DNA of 23,690 nucleotides, taken from NCBI GenBank assembly GCA_026125925.1, contig JAHCKF010000016.1:1-23690 (forward strand). The letters are read 5' to 3'. The notes beneath the pieces were generated by a model. It made no database searches. It was given only the letters and a program-made list of their open reading frames with translations, and was not told where the DNA came from. Below, in pieces: positions 7,604 to 15,744 of this stretch (position 1 is its first letter; the number at the start of each line of letters is the position of its first letter). This stretch comes from Pseudolabrys sp. (GTDB taxonomy: Bacteria; Pseudomonadota; Alphaproteobacteria; Rhizobiales; Xanthobacteraceae). Position numbers and translations under genes: made by a program.

Positions 7604-8383
7604 ATGCCGGCTCGCCTCCCAATGTCCCTTCCTCTTCGCGCCTTGTTCATCCGCCGCGCCAGCGAGCCGTCGATGATCACGGTCGCCTTCGAGCAGGAAG
7701 TGATCCCGGTGCAGCTCAAGCGCAACGCCAAGGCGCGGCGCTACACCTTGCGCATCCAGTCGGCGACCCGCGAAGTGGTTCTGACCATCCCGCCGCGCGG
7801 CAGCCTTAAACAGGCGCGCGAATTCGCCGAGAAGCATGGCGCCTGGATGGCGGCGCGGCTGGCGCGTCTACCGGTGCCGGTGCCGTTCGCCGACGGCTCG
7901 ACCATTCCGCTGCGCGGCGTGCCGCATCGCGTGGTGCATCGCCCGCATGCGCGAGGCACGGTATGGACGGAAGCCGGTGACGACGGCGCGATGCTGCTGT
8001 GTGTTGCCGGCGACAAGCCGCACATCGCCCGGCGTGTTCACGACTACCTCAAGAAGGAGGCGCGGCACGATCTCACGCTCGCCAGCCGCCGCGCCGCTGC
8101 GGCGCTCGGCGTCGTGCTGCGCCGCGTGTCGGTGCGCGACCAGTCGAGCCGCTGGGGGTCGTGCTCGACCACCGGCGTGCTGTCTTATTCCTGGCGGCTG
8201 ATCCTGACGCCGCCTTTCGTGCTCGAATACCTCGCGGCCCACGAGGCCGCGCATCTCGTCGAGATGAACCACAGCCGCGCCTTCTGGCGTCAGGTCGAGC
8301 GCATCTGCCCGGACTTCAAGCGGGCCAAGGCCTGGCTCGATGCACATGGCGCCGAACTGCATCGCTATGGCGCGGAAGGCTAG
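7604..8383 (+). CDS. YgjP/SprT-like zinc metalloprotease (M48-related)
   Basis: A protein of up to 259 residues of the YgjP family (old DUF45, related to M48 metallopeptidases). The zinc site HEAAH is at 213-217 with the third ligand in EMNHS (His223), and the family motif SRWGSCS is at 182-188. The N-terminal VQLKRNAKARRYTLRIQSATREVVLTIP is the usual beta-rich region that precedes it. No signal peptide or membrane segment is evident, so it is likely cytoplasmic. The cellular substrate of this family is not well defined. An alternative start is ATG 7622; neither start has a convincing ribosome binding site. The gene lies between two different palindromic repeats, so it is probably transcribed alone. 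Confidence 0.88.
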   Translation: MPARLPMSLPLRALFIRRASEPSMITVAFEQEVIPVQLKRNAKARRYTLRIQSATREVVLTIPPRGSLKQAREFAEKHGAWMAARLARLPVPVPFADGSTIPLRGVPHRVVHRPHARGTVWTEAGDDGAMLLCVAGDKPHIARRVHDYLKKEARHDLTLASRRAAAALGVVLRRVSVRDQSSRWGSCSTTGVLSYSWRLILTPPFVLEYLAAHEAAHLVEMNHSRAFWRQVERICPDFKRAKAWLDAHGAELHRYGAEG

Positions 8384-8411
8384 CCATTCGACAGCGCATT
8401 CTATAGTACTC

Positions 8412-8528
8412 CGTCATGCCCGGCCTTGTGCCGGGCATCCACGTCTCGGGCCCCAAACAAAGGCGTGGATGGCCGGGACAAAAGGGCGTTCACGCCCGTC
8501 TTCGGCGGGCTATGCCCGGCCATGACGG
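8412..8528. repeat. Long palindromic intergenic repeat (CGTCATGCCCGGCC type)
   Basis: The end sequence CGTCATGCCCGGCC (from 8412) is mirrored by GGCCGGGCATGACG on the opposite strand at 8513-8526 (read as TGCCCGGCCATGACG with a one-base offset). Inner pieces CCACG and CGTGG, and the hairpin GGGCGTTCACGCCC, also pair. This type is well known in Bradyrhizobium-like genomes. Its right end is about 15 bases from the MFS start codon, so it lies in that gene's leader. Confidence 0.8.
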
Positions 8529-8542
8529 GGTAGGAAAATTTC

Positions 8543-9754
8543 ATGCTCGTCCCCGGCACCTTTGCGCTGACGCTGCTGCTTTCCGCGCTCAGCGCCATCG
8601 GGCCGCTGACCACCGACATGTACCTGCCGTCGTTGCCCGACATTGCGCAGAAACTGTCGGCCTCGACCGCCGAGGTGCAGCTTACCATCTCGGCTTATCT
8701 CATCGGCTTCGCTGTCGGCCAGATCGTCTACGGCCCGGTGTCCGACCGGCACGGCCGCAAGCCGGTGCTGATCGGCGCGATGACGATCTATTTCGTGGCG
8801 ACAATATTGTGCGCGGTAGCGCCGAGTATCGAGACGCTGATCGCCGCGCGCTTCGTTCAGGCGATCGGCGGCTCGGGTGGCATCGTGTTGGCGCGCGCCG
8901 TGGTGCGCGACCTGTTTTCCGGCAACCGCGCCGGCCGCGAAATGTCGGTGATCGGCGCGGTCATGGCTTTGGCGCCGGTGGTGGCGCCTGTCGTCGGCGG
9001 TATCATGCAATCGGCCTTCGGCTGGCGCGGTATCTTCGTCACGCAGTCCGTGGCCGGTGCGGCGATGGTCGCCGTCGTCTGGTTCCTGTTGCCGGAGACG
9101 CTCAAGCAGCGCGCCGCGGAGCGCATCTCGATGGCGTCGATCTGGGCGTCGTATCGCATCGTCGCGCGCAACCCCGTATATCTTGCCTATCTCGCCATGT
9201 GCTCGACGATTTATGCCGGGCTGTTTGCCTGGCTGTCGGGGGCCGCCTTCGTGCTGCAGGGACTCTATGGCCTGACGCCGTTCCAGTTCGGCTTCGTCTT
9301 CGCCATCGGCTCCAGCGGCTTTCTCATCGGCTCGTTCATCGCCGCGCGCATCGTCGGTAAGCTCGGTCTGGACGGTGTGCTGGGTGTCGGCGGTGCGTGC
9401 GCTGCCGTCGGCGGTCTCGGGATGGTGGCCTCGGTCGCCATCGGCAGTGCATCGTCGCTGTCCATCGTCATTCCGGTGTCGGTCTATCTCGCCGGACTCG
9501 GCATGGTGCTGCCGCAGTCGATCGCAGGCGCGCTGACGCCGTTTCCCGAGCGCGCTGGCGCGGCGTCGTCATTGTTCGGTTTCGTGCAGCAGACTCTGGC
9601 CGCCATCTGCGGTGCGATGGTCGGCTTGCTGCTGGGTCACGATGCCTGGCCGCTCGCTGCCGGTGTGGCCTTCATGGGCGTGGCGACCCTCGTCATCTGG
9701 GTGGCGACGCGCGATCTGCGCAAGCGCAACGCCGCGCTGCATCACCACAAATAG
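8543..9754 (+). CDS. Bcr/CflA family multidrug efflux MFS transporter
   Basis: A 403-residue protein with about 12 hydrophobic segments. The Bcr/CflA hallmark TDMYLPSLP is at 24-32 in the first helix region. The MFS motif A, GPVSDRHGRKP, is at 64-74 between helices 2 and 3. The motif C-like GAVMALAPVVAPVVGG in helix 5 is typical of proton-driven drug antiporters (DHA1 family). Members export bicyclomycin, chloramphenicol, florfenicol or sulfonamides, but many are of unknown specificity. The ATG at 8543 gives the usual short N-terminus. The gene converges on the penicillin-binding protein gene with only 13 bases between stops. Confidence 0.92.
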   Translation: MLVPGTFALTLLLSALSAIGPLTTDMYLPSLPDIAQKLSASTAEVQLTISAYLIGFAVGQIVYGPVSDRHGRKPVLIGAMTIYFVATILCAVAPSIETLIAARFVQAIGGSGGIVLARAVVRDLFSGNRAGREMSVIGAVMALAPVVAPVVGGIMQSAFGWRGIFVTQSVAGAAMVAVVWFLLPETLKQRAAERISMASIWASYRIVARNPVYLAYLAMCSTIYAGLFAWLSGAAFVLQGLYGLTPFQFGFVFAIGSSGFLIGSFIAARIVGKLGLDGVLGVGGACAAVGGLGMVASVAIGSASSLSIVIPVSVYLAGLGMVLPQSIAGALTPFPERAGAASSLFGFVQQTLAAICGAMVGLLLGHDAWPLAAGVAFMGVATLVIWVATRDLRKRNAALHHHK

Positions 9755-9767
9755 ACCGTGGCGCGGG

Positions 9768-11900
9768 CTAGCGCCGGCTGCCGAACAGATTGTTGAGCAG
9801 CCAGCCATCGAGGCTGCCGCTGCCGGCGGTCTGCCGCTCGGCATTGGCCATCGGCACCGAACCGGGCGGCACCGGCGCCTGCGACATCGGCACGCCCTGC
9901 GACGGCGGCGGGGGCGGCGCGGCATCGCCGCCGCCGAACAGCCCGCCGAAGAAGCCGGTGGATGGCACGCTCGGCAGACCGGCGACCGGCACGCCCTGAT
10001 GTGCGTCGCGCATATAGCGACTCCAGATCTCGACCGGCAGGCTGCCGCCGGTCACCTTCTTCATCGGCGTGTTGTCGTCGTTGCCGAGCCAGACCGCGGT
10101 GACGAGATGCGCGGTGTAGCCGACGAACCAGGCGTCGCGGAAATCCTGGCTGGTGCCGGTCTTGCCGGCGGCGGGCCAGCCCGGCAGTTCGGCCTTGTGC
10201 GCCGTGCCGATGGTCAGCGTCTCCTGCATCATCTGGTTCATCATGCCGATGTAGCGGGCATCGACGATGCGGCCGAGCGCCTGCCGGTTGCGCACATAGA
10301 GCACCTTGCCGGCGGTGGTGCTGATGCGTTCGATGACATGCGGCATCACCGCGTAGCCGCCATTGGCGAAGGTGGCGTAGGCCCCGGTCAATTCGAGCGG
10401 CGACACTTCCGAGGTGCCGAGCGAAATCGACGCGTTCGGTTCCAGCTTCGAGGAGATGCCGAGCCGGTGCGCTGTGCGGATCACCGCCATCGGCGTGACC
10501 TCCATCGTCAGCCGCACCGACACGGTGTTGAGCGACATGGCGAGCGCCCGCGTCAGCGTCACCGGCCCCTGATACTTGTGCTCGTAGTTCTCCGGCTGCC
10601 AGCCCTTGATCTTGATCGGGCCATCGACGCGCACCGTGTCCGGCGTCAGGCCGCGCTCCAGCGCTGTGAGATACACGAAGGGCTTGAAGGCCGATCCGGG
10701 CTGGCGCTTGGCATCGACCGCGCGGTTGAACTGGCTTTCGGCATAGTCGCGGCCGCCGATCAGCGCGCGCACGGCGCCGTCCGGCGTCATCGACACCAGC
10801 GCGGTCTGCGAGGCGCCACCCTTGGCGGTCTTGGCGAATTCGGCGGCCACGGCCTTCTCGGCGTCGGCCTGCAACGCGGCGTCGATGGTCGTCTGCACGA
10901 CGACGTCTTCCTCGACATGGCCGATGGAATCGTTGACCGCATCCATCACCCAGTCGGCGACGTAATTGCCCGAGCCGTTGTTCGCCTGGGCGACGATGCG
11001 CGGCGGCGAGGCGATCGCCTGCTTCTCGTTGGCGGACGAAATGAAATGCAGTTCGGACATGGCCGCCAGCACGATGCGGGCGCGTTTTTCCGCAGCGTTG
11101 TAATTGCGGGTCGGCGCCAGGCGCGACGGCGACTTGACCAGACCGGCGAGCAGGGCGGCTTCGGCGACATTGATCTGCTTTGCCGATTTGTCGAAATAGC
11201 GCTGCGAGGCCTGCTCGATGCCATAGGCGCCGGCGCCGAAATAGACGCGGTTGAGATAAAGCTCGAGTATCTGCGTCTTGGTGAATTTCTGCTCCAGCCA
11301 GACGGCGAGCAGCGCTTCCTGCAGCTTGCGCGTCATCGTCCGTTCCTGCGTGAGGAACAGGTTCTTGGCGAGCTGCTGCGTCAGCGTCGAGCCGCCTTGC
11401 GCGACGCCACGATGCAGGATGTTGGCGACCGCGGCGCGGGCGATGCCGATCGGATCGACGCCGAAGTGGTCGTAGAAGCGCCGGTCCTCGATGGCGACGA
11501 AGGCCTTCGGCACGTAGGGCGGCATTTCCTTCAGCGACAGCACTTCACCCGCCATGTCGCCGCGGCGCGCGAATTCGCGGCCGGTGACATCGAGCATGCG
11601 GATGGTGGGGGGGCGCTTGGGAATTTCCAGTGACTGGATCGGCGGCAGATGCGCGCCGACATAGGCAACGGTGCCGACGACGCCGACGACGAGCCAGAGG
11701 CCGGCGACGACGGACCAGTAAGCCAAGCGGCCGATCAGCGAGCGCTTCGGCCGGCGCGACTTGCGGCTTTTCTTTTTCTTCGATGAGGGCCGCCGCGCTC
11801 CGCCGCCCGACGGCCGGTCGGCCGGCGCCACGCGCACTTCGGGCGATGCATCGAACACCGGCTCGCGGCGTCCGCCCGATTGTCCTCGTCCCGACGCCAT
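9768..11900 (-). CDS. Class A penicillin-binding protein (PBP1A-type transglycosylase/transpeptidase)
   Basis: A 710-residue bifunctional murein synthase. A basic, Lys/Arg-rich cytoplasmic tail (to about residue 55) precedes one membrane helix (LAYWSVVAGLWLVVGVVGTV). The GT51 transglycosylase domain shows EDRRFYDHFGVD (catalytic Glu138) and QGGSTLTQQLAKN. The transpeptidase domain has SxxK in PGSAFKPF (Ser403), SLN at 456-458 and KTGTS at 580-584. It polymerises lipid II glycan strands and cross-links them in the periplasm. The last 70 residues are a low-complexity Gly/Pro/Ser tail (GGLFGGGDAAPPPPPSQG), common in alphaproteobacterial PBP1 paralogues. ATG 11900 was preferred over an upstream TTG at 11918. 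The 170 bases upstream, to the next gene, hold an AT-rich stretch (about 11985-12070) with no promoter I can call firmly. Confidence 0.93.
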   Translation of the reverse strand: MASGRGQSGGRREPVFDASPEVRVAPADRPSGGGARRPSSKKKKSRKSRRPKRSLIGRLAYWSVVAGLWLVVGVVGTVAYVGAHLPPIQSLEIPKRPPTIRMLDVTGREFARRGDMAGEVLSLKEMPPYVPKAFVAIEDRRFYDHFGVDPIGIARAAVANILHRGVAQGGSTLTQQLAKNLFLTQERTMTRKLQEALLAVWLEQKFTKTQILELYLNRVYFGAGAYGIEQASQRYFDKSAKQINVAEAALLAGLVKSPSRLAPTRNYNAAEKRARIVLAAMSELHFISSANEKQAIASPPRIVAQANNGSGNYVADWVMDAVNDSIGHVEEDVVVQTTIDAALQADAEKAVAAEFAKTAKGGASQTALVSMTPDGAVRALIGGRDYAESQFNRAVDAKRQPGSAFKPFVYLTALERGLTPDTVRVDGPIKIKGWQPENYEHKYQGPVTLTRALAMSLNTVSVRLTMEVTPMAVIRTAHRLGISSKLEPNASISLGTSEVSPLELTGAYATFANGGYAVMPHVIERISTTAGKVLYVRNRQALGRIVDARYIGMMNQMMQETLTIGTAHKAELPGWPAAGKTGTSQDFRDAWFVGYTAHLVTAVWLGNDDNTPMKKVTGGSLPVEIWSRYMRDAHQGVPVAGLPSVPSTGFFGGLFGGGDAAPPPPPSQGVPMSQAPVPPGSVPMANAERQTAGSGSLDGWLLNNLFGSRR

Positions 11901-12070
11901 GACGCGACCCAAACGCAAAACCGCCGGCCGCCGACAAGGCGGCCGATCCCCACGCGGTCAAGCTAAGCGGGGCGGTTTAAGGGGCCGTAAAAATTTAGTC
12001 TTTTTGCCCACTTCTGATGTCGTTCAGCAGGTGCCCGCCTTACGGCTAAGTATATGTAATATCGTCTATT

Positions 12071-12946
12071 TCAGGACTGGAAGCCGAACAGCTTCGCCGG
12101 ATTTGTCACCAGGATCCGATCGCGCTCCGCGGCATCCGGCGCATAGCGATAGAACAGCTCCAGCAGGTCGGCGTCATTGGGAGGCTGCACCACCGAGACC
12201 GGGTGCGGCCAGTCGCTGGCCCAGACGCAACGATCGGGGGCCGCTTCGATGTAAGCGCGCGCGATCGGAATGACGTCGTCCCAGGGCCGGCCCGCTTTCG
12301 ACGTCTTCTCGCCGAGCGACAGCATGACCCAGAAATTACCCTTGGCCAGCAACTCCAGCATCTTGCGAAGATTAGGATCGTTCATGCCGAGGGTCGGATC
12401 GGGACGCGCCATATGGTCGATCAGCACCGGTATGTCGAGCGCTTCATATTTGGCAACGCTGCTGATGATGCCGTCCTTCTCCGGCTGCACCTTGGCGTAC
12501 CAGCCCAGTTCGCGCATGCGCGCGATAGCCCGGTCGAACTCGGAGTCCGACAGCACCGCGCCGAGTTCCTTGCGGAAGCTGAAGCGCGCGCCGCGCACAC
12601 CGGCATCGTGCAGCTTGGCGAGATAGGCATCGTCCGCTTCAGCGAAGACGAGCGCGTTGGCGCAGCCGCGATAGTTGGGCCCCATGGCATCGAGCGCATC
12701 GAGTACGACGGAATGGTCGGCGCCATAGGTGGTCGTCTGGACGATGACACCGCGCTCGATGCCGAGGGCGCTATGAACACGCAGCGCCGCTTCCCAGGTC
12801 GCCGTCGGCATTTCGTAAGCCGCGCCTGGCCGGACCGGATAGCGCTCCTTCGGCCCGAGCACGTGAAACTGGCTGTCGCAGGTCTTCGGCGGCGGCAGCA
12901 CTTGAGGGCGGCGCGGGTTGGGATCGAACGGCAGGTAGTTGGGCAT
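12071..12946 (-). CDS. Amidohydrolase (PF04909-type; 2-pyrone-4,6-dicarboxylate lactonase-like)
   Basis: A 291-residue member of the amidohydrolase-2 family, closest in architecture to LigI (2-pyrone-4,6-dicarboxylate lactonase) and sulfomuconolactone hydrolases. The first strand motif reads DSQFHVLGP (24-32), so the usual HxH metal pair is QxH here (Gln26, His28). A later His is in LIDHMARPD (His178), and the conserved Asp is in ASDWPHPV (Asp245). LigI is known to work without a metal, so lactone hydrolysis remains plausible. It is the last gene of the six-gene minus-strand operon and starts seven bases after the Rid gene ends. The likely role is opening a lactone or decarboxylating an intermediate of the operon's pathway. 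The actual substrate is unknown. Confidence 0.85.
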   Translation of the reverse strand: MPNYLPFDPNPRRPQVLPPPKTCDSQFHVLGPKERYPVRPGAAYEMPTATWEAALRVHSALGIERGVIVQTTTYGADHSVVLDALDAMGPNYRGCANALVFAEADDAYLAKLHDAGVRGARFSFRKELGAVLSDSEFDRAIARMRELGWYAKVQPEKDGIISSVAKYEALDIPVLIDHMARPDPTLGMNDPNLRKMLELLAKGNFWVMLSLGEKTSKAGRPWDDVIPIARAYIEAAPDRCVWASDWPHPVSVVQPPNDADLLELFYRYAPDAAERDRILVTNPAKLFGFQS

Positions 12947-12953
12947 TATCTTC

Positions 12954-13337
12954 TCACCTGATGACGGCGGTGAAATCGCATTGAACAAGTGCGCCGCCTT
13001 CCATATCCATCTGCAGCGAATGGCGTGCCGGTCGTGTCTGTTCGTCCGGGAACATCTTGAGCCACTCGGCATTGACCGGGCCGCGCTGGGAGCGGTCTTT
13101 CAGCCACACCGTCATACGAATGATGTCGTCGGTGGTGCCGCCGCCGGCTTCGACGATGGCCTTCATATGGCCGAACATGAAGGCGCACTGTTCCTCGAGC
13201 GTCGCCGGCATCGCGCCGCTCTCAGGATCTCGTCCGAGAATGACGCCCGACATCAGGAGATTGTCGATGCGGCAGGCGTTCGGGATCGGGTTCACGTGCT
13301 TGAACCCTTTCACGTAGATACTTTTGCGGCGGCTCAT
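12954..13337 (-). CDS. Rid family (RidA/YjgF/YER057c/UK114) protein
   Basis: A 127-residue Rid-fold protein. It shows the usual strand pattern MSGVILGRDPESG, the helix QCAFMFGHMKAIVEAGGGTTDDIIRMTVWLKD, and NAEWLKMFPDEQTRPARHSL, where the Arg of PAR matches the substrate-carboxylate-binding Arg105 of E. coli RidA. The C-terminal VQCDFTAVIR differs from the canonical IEIEAIAVRR: the glutamate at the RidA Glu120 position appears to be Gln. Rid proteins hydrolyse enamines and imines, and some relatives act as 2-aminomuconate deaminases in aromatic pathways. The start at 13337 follows AGGTGAGAG; an upstream GTG at 13352 would overlap the previous gene. It is translated between the hydratase and the amidohydrolase with short gaps of 11 and 7 bases. 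A pathway-specific deaminase role is inference. Confidence 0.88.
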   Translation of the reverse strand: MSRRKSIYVKGFKHVNPIPNACRIDNLLMSGVILGRDPESGAMPATLEEQCAFMFGHMKAIVEAGGGTTDDIIRMTVWLKDRSQRGPVNAEWLKMFPDEQTRPARHSLQMDMEGGALVQCDFTAVIR

Positions 13338-13348
13338 GGGCTTTGCTC

Positions 13349-14152
13349 TCACCTGAAGTGGCAGGACACCGAGCCGAACGGCCCATAGTCCGCGTGGAAC
13401 GTGTCGCCCTTGCGGATATCGACCGGCCGGGTAAACGAACCGGCCAGGACAACTTCGCCGGCCGCCAGGTGTTCGCCTTGGGGCTCCAGGCGGTTGGCCA
13501 GCCAGGCGACGCCATTAGCCGGATGATTGAGCACGCCGGCGGCAACGCCGGTCTCCTCGATCTGACCGTTGCGGAACAGGAGCGCGCTGATCCAGCGCAG
13601 ATCGGTGTCCATCGGCCGGAGCGGCCGGCCGCCGATAACCAGCGCGGCGTTTGCGGCGTTGTCGGAAATCGTGTCCATCACCTTGCGTGTCGTGCCGGTC
13701 TCCGGATCGACGCGGTGCATGCGCGTTTCGAGGATTTCGAGGGCCGGGCTGACATACGCGGTCGCGTCCAGCACGTCGAACAAAGTGCAGTCCGGCCCCT
13801 TCAGCGGCGTCTTCAGGATGAAGGCGAGTTCCACCTCGATACGCGGCGCGTGATAGCGCTCGAAGGGAATCGCGCTGCCGTCGGCATGGAACATGTCGTC
13901 GAACAGCACGCCATAATCCGGCTCGGCGATACCGACCGCATTCTGCATTGCCTTCGACGTCAGGCCGATCTTGTGACCCTTGATGACGCGGCCGCTTTCC
14001 GTCTGCATGCGCGTCCAGGCCCGCTGGATCGCATAAGCGTCGTCGATTGTCAGGTCCGGGTAGTCCCGCGTGAACATCGGGATCAGCGTCTTGCTGCGCC
14101 CGGCCTCCTGGAGGCGGCGCGCAAGGTCATCGATGGTCTTCGGATCGAGCAT
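13349..14152 (-). CDS. hpaH: 2-oxo-alkenoate hydratase, HpcG/HpaH (2-oxohept-4-ene-1,7-dioate hydratase) type
   Basis: A 267-residue member of the MhpD/HpcG hydratase branch of the fumarylacetoacetase fold. Conserved segments are [42 protein letters not shown] and the [12 protein letters not shown] stretch. Glu106, Glu108 and Glu139 fall exactly at the positions of the magnesium ligands reported for E. coli HpcG. The enzyme adds water to 2-hydroxy-dienoates or 2-oxo-alkenoates in the lower meta-cleavage pathway of homoprotocatechuate-like compounds. Here it is encoded six bases after the FAH-family gene and before a Rid gene. The substrate may be a dicarboxylate (HpaH-like) or a 2-oxopent-4-enoate; the sequence favours the HpaH side but does not settle it. 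Confidence 0.88.
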   Translation of the reverse strand: MLDPKTIDDLARRLQEAGRSKTLIPMFTRDYPDLTIDDAYAIQRAWTRMQTESGRVIKGHKIGLTSKAMQNAVGIAEPDYGVLFDDMFHADGSAIPFERYHAPRIEVELAFILKTPLKGPDCTLFDVLDATAYVSPALEILETRMHRVDPETGTTRKVMDTISDNAANAALVIGGRPLRPMDTDLRWISALLFRNGQIEETGVAAGVLNHPANGVAWLANRLEPQGEHLAAGEVVLAGSFTRPVDIRKGDTFHADYGPFGSVSCHFR

Positions 14153-14158
14153 ATGGCT

Positions 14159-15019
14159 TCAGCCTTCGGCGACGACGGTGTTGCGCAGGATACCGATGCC
14201 GCTCGATTCGACTTCCACGACGTCGCCCGGCCTGAGCCATCGCGGCGGCGTGAAGCGCGCGCCAGCGCCGGTCGGCGTGCCGGTGGCGATCATGTCGCCG
14301 GGCTTCAGCGTGGCGAAGGTCGACAGATAGGCGATCAGATAGTCGAACGTGAAGATGAGCCGTTCGGTCGAGTCCTGCTGGCGGACCTCGCCATTGACGC
14401 GCGTGACGATGTCGTGGGCGCTGCGCGGATCGAGTTCGTCGGCGGTGACGATCCAGGGGCCGACACTGCCGGAGCGGTCGAAGTTCTTGCCTTGGGTCAC
14501 ATTGAATTTGCCGTGATGCAGCCAGTCGCGCACGCTGCCTTCGTTGCACAATGTCATACCGAAGATGTGCTGCCAGGCATTTTCCCGCGAAATATGGCGC
14601 CCCGCCTTGCCGATGACGAGGACCAGTTCACCCTCGTAATCAAGTTGATCGGACACCCGCGGCTTTTCGATCGGTTGGCCGGAGCCGACGATCGACGACG
14701 GACTGCGCACGAACAGGCTCGGATACTTGGGCAGGTCGGAGCCGTCCTTGTATTCGGCGTTGCGATCCTTGTAGTTGACGCCGATGCACCAGAGCTTCTC
14801 CGGCTGGAGTATCGGCAGCAGCAAGGTCAGGCCGGCGAGGGCATGATCGGGCTTTTGGCCGGCGATCGCAGAGCGGGCCTCGTTGAGCCCCTCGCGCTCA
14901 ATCAGGCTGCGGAGATCGGGAAACCGTTCGCCGATCCTGTCGCTCAGATCGATGACGCCGTCGCCGCTCACCGCGCCATAGCGCGGTTTGCCGCCGATCA
15001 GATAACTCAAAAGACGCAT
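14159..15019 (-). CDS. Fumarylacetoacetate hydrolase family protein
   Basis: A 286-residue FAH-fold enzyme. The core shows CIGVNYKDRNAEYK (79-91), the metal ligands in LDYEGELVLVIGK (Glu129 and Glu131), CNEGSVRDWLHH with Asp165 as the third ligand candidate, and GTPTGAG at 247-253. These are the marks of the FAHD1/HpcE/acylpyruvase group, which cleave or decarboxylate 2,4-dioxo acids or isomerise carboxymethyl-hydroxymuconate. The N-terminal MRLLSYLIGGKPRYGAVSGD is the usual short lid domain. The ATG at 15019 was chosen because sequence further upstream is low-complexity and not conserved in character. Together with the adjacent hydratase it fits a meta-pathway decarboxylase/isomerase plus hydratase pair. 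The reaction is not certain. Confidence 0.88.
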   Translation of the reverse strand: MRLLSYLIGGKPRYGAVSGDGVIDLSDRIGERFPDLRSLIEREGLNEARSAIAGQKPDHALAGLTLLLPILQPEKLWCIGVNYKDRNAEYKDGSDLPKYPSLFVRSPSSIVGSGQPIEKPRVSDQLDYEGELVLVIGKAGRHISRENAWQHIFGMTLCNEGSVRDWLHHGKFNVTQGKNFDRSGSVGPWIVTADELDPRSAHDIVTRVNGEVRQQDSTERLIFTFDYLIAYLSTFATLKPGDMIATGTPTGAGARFTPPRWLRPGDVVEVESSGIGILRNTVVAEG

Positions 15020-15078
15020 GATGACATATTCCGGTGATCGTTCGTCGTCGCAGGCGGCGCGCGGCCGCCCGCCCGCTC

Positions 15079-15702
15079 TCAGGGTTGCGGCACGGACTTC
15101 GGAGTCTGAAAAACCGACTTCATCGTGATGATCTCGCCGAGCCGCGCGTAACGCGGCCCGGCGATGCGCGCGATCGGGTCGAGCGCCGCGGTGTCGAGCT
15201 TGCCGTTCTCGACCAAGCCGTCGCGGATGTGAAAGACGAGGACTTCGCCGACGATCAGCCGGCTCCGCGTGTCGCCGAATTCCAGGCATTGCCGCATGCG
15301 GCATTCCATGGCGATCGGCGCGTCCAGCAGCCGCGGCGGGGCGACGCGTTCGCTCGGCGCGGTCTTTAGATTGAGGTGGTCCACTTCACTGATGTGCGGC
15401 TCGAACTCGATCGAGCTTTCATGCACGGCGTCGAGAAGAGCGGTATTCGCGATGTGAACGACGTATTCCTCCGACCTGAGGATGTTGCGCGCCGTATCCT
15501 TGTAGACGCCGCCGCGCCGACCGACGCTGAAGGCCAGCATCGGCGGCTTGGGCGAGACGAATGTGAAGGTGCTGAAGGGCGCGAGGTTGACGCTTCCGGT
15601 TTCGGATAGTGACGATACCCAGGCGATCGGCCGCGGCACCACGATGCCGGTCAGCAAACGGTAGGCCTGCTCGGCGCCGAGTTCGGACGGGTCAATACGC
15701 AT
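15079..15702 (-). CDS. Flavin reductase-like (DIM6/NTAB) FMN-binding split-barrel protein
   Basis: A 207-residue protein of the flavin-reductase-like superfamily. Recognisable parts are TGIVVPRPIAWVSSLSETGSVNLAPFSTFTFVSPKPPMLAFSV (flavin-binding barrel; only its overall pattern is used) and KDTARNILRSEEYVVHI. The C-terminal half contains ECRMRQCLEFGDTRSRLIVGEVLVFHI. Members either supply reduced FMN to two-component monooxygenases or act as flavoproteins on their own. No partner oxygenase is in the window. The ATG at 15702 has an AAGGGTG Shine-Dalgarno. It is the second gene of the operon, between the TctC gene and the FAH-family gene, so a redox step on the imported substrate or an intermediate is likely but unproven. 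Confidence 0.85.
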   Translation of the reverse strand: MRIDPSELGAEQAYRLLTGIVVPRPIAWVSSLSETGSVNLAPFSTFTFVSPKPPMLAFSVGRRGGVYKDTARNILRSEEYVVHIANTALLDAVHESSIEFEPHISEVDHLNLKTAPSERVAPPRLLDAPIAMECRMRQCLEFGDTRSRLIVGEVLVFHIRDGLVENGKLDTAALDPIARIAGPRYARLGEIITMKSVFQTPKSVPQP

Positions 15703-15744
15703 CAAACACCCTTAAGACTGTCAGCCGGTCTTCCGCGTCGCACG

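Noticed and set aside
9612..11633. A 673-codon open frame on the plus strand opposite the penicillin-binding protein
   Set aside because: Its composition (His, Arg, Gly, Asp runs) and lack of any domain mark it as an antisense shadow of a clear PBP1A gene.
11901..12070. Promoter for the penicillin-binding protein or terminator of the catabolic operon
   Set aside because: A TTGACC on the minus strand (11961-11956) has no matching -10 at 16-18 bases, and no strong hairpin with a T tract was found.
13343..15037. A 564-codon plus-strand frame across the hydratase and FAH-family genes
   Set aside because: It runs opposite two recognisable enzymes and has no domain of its own.
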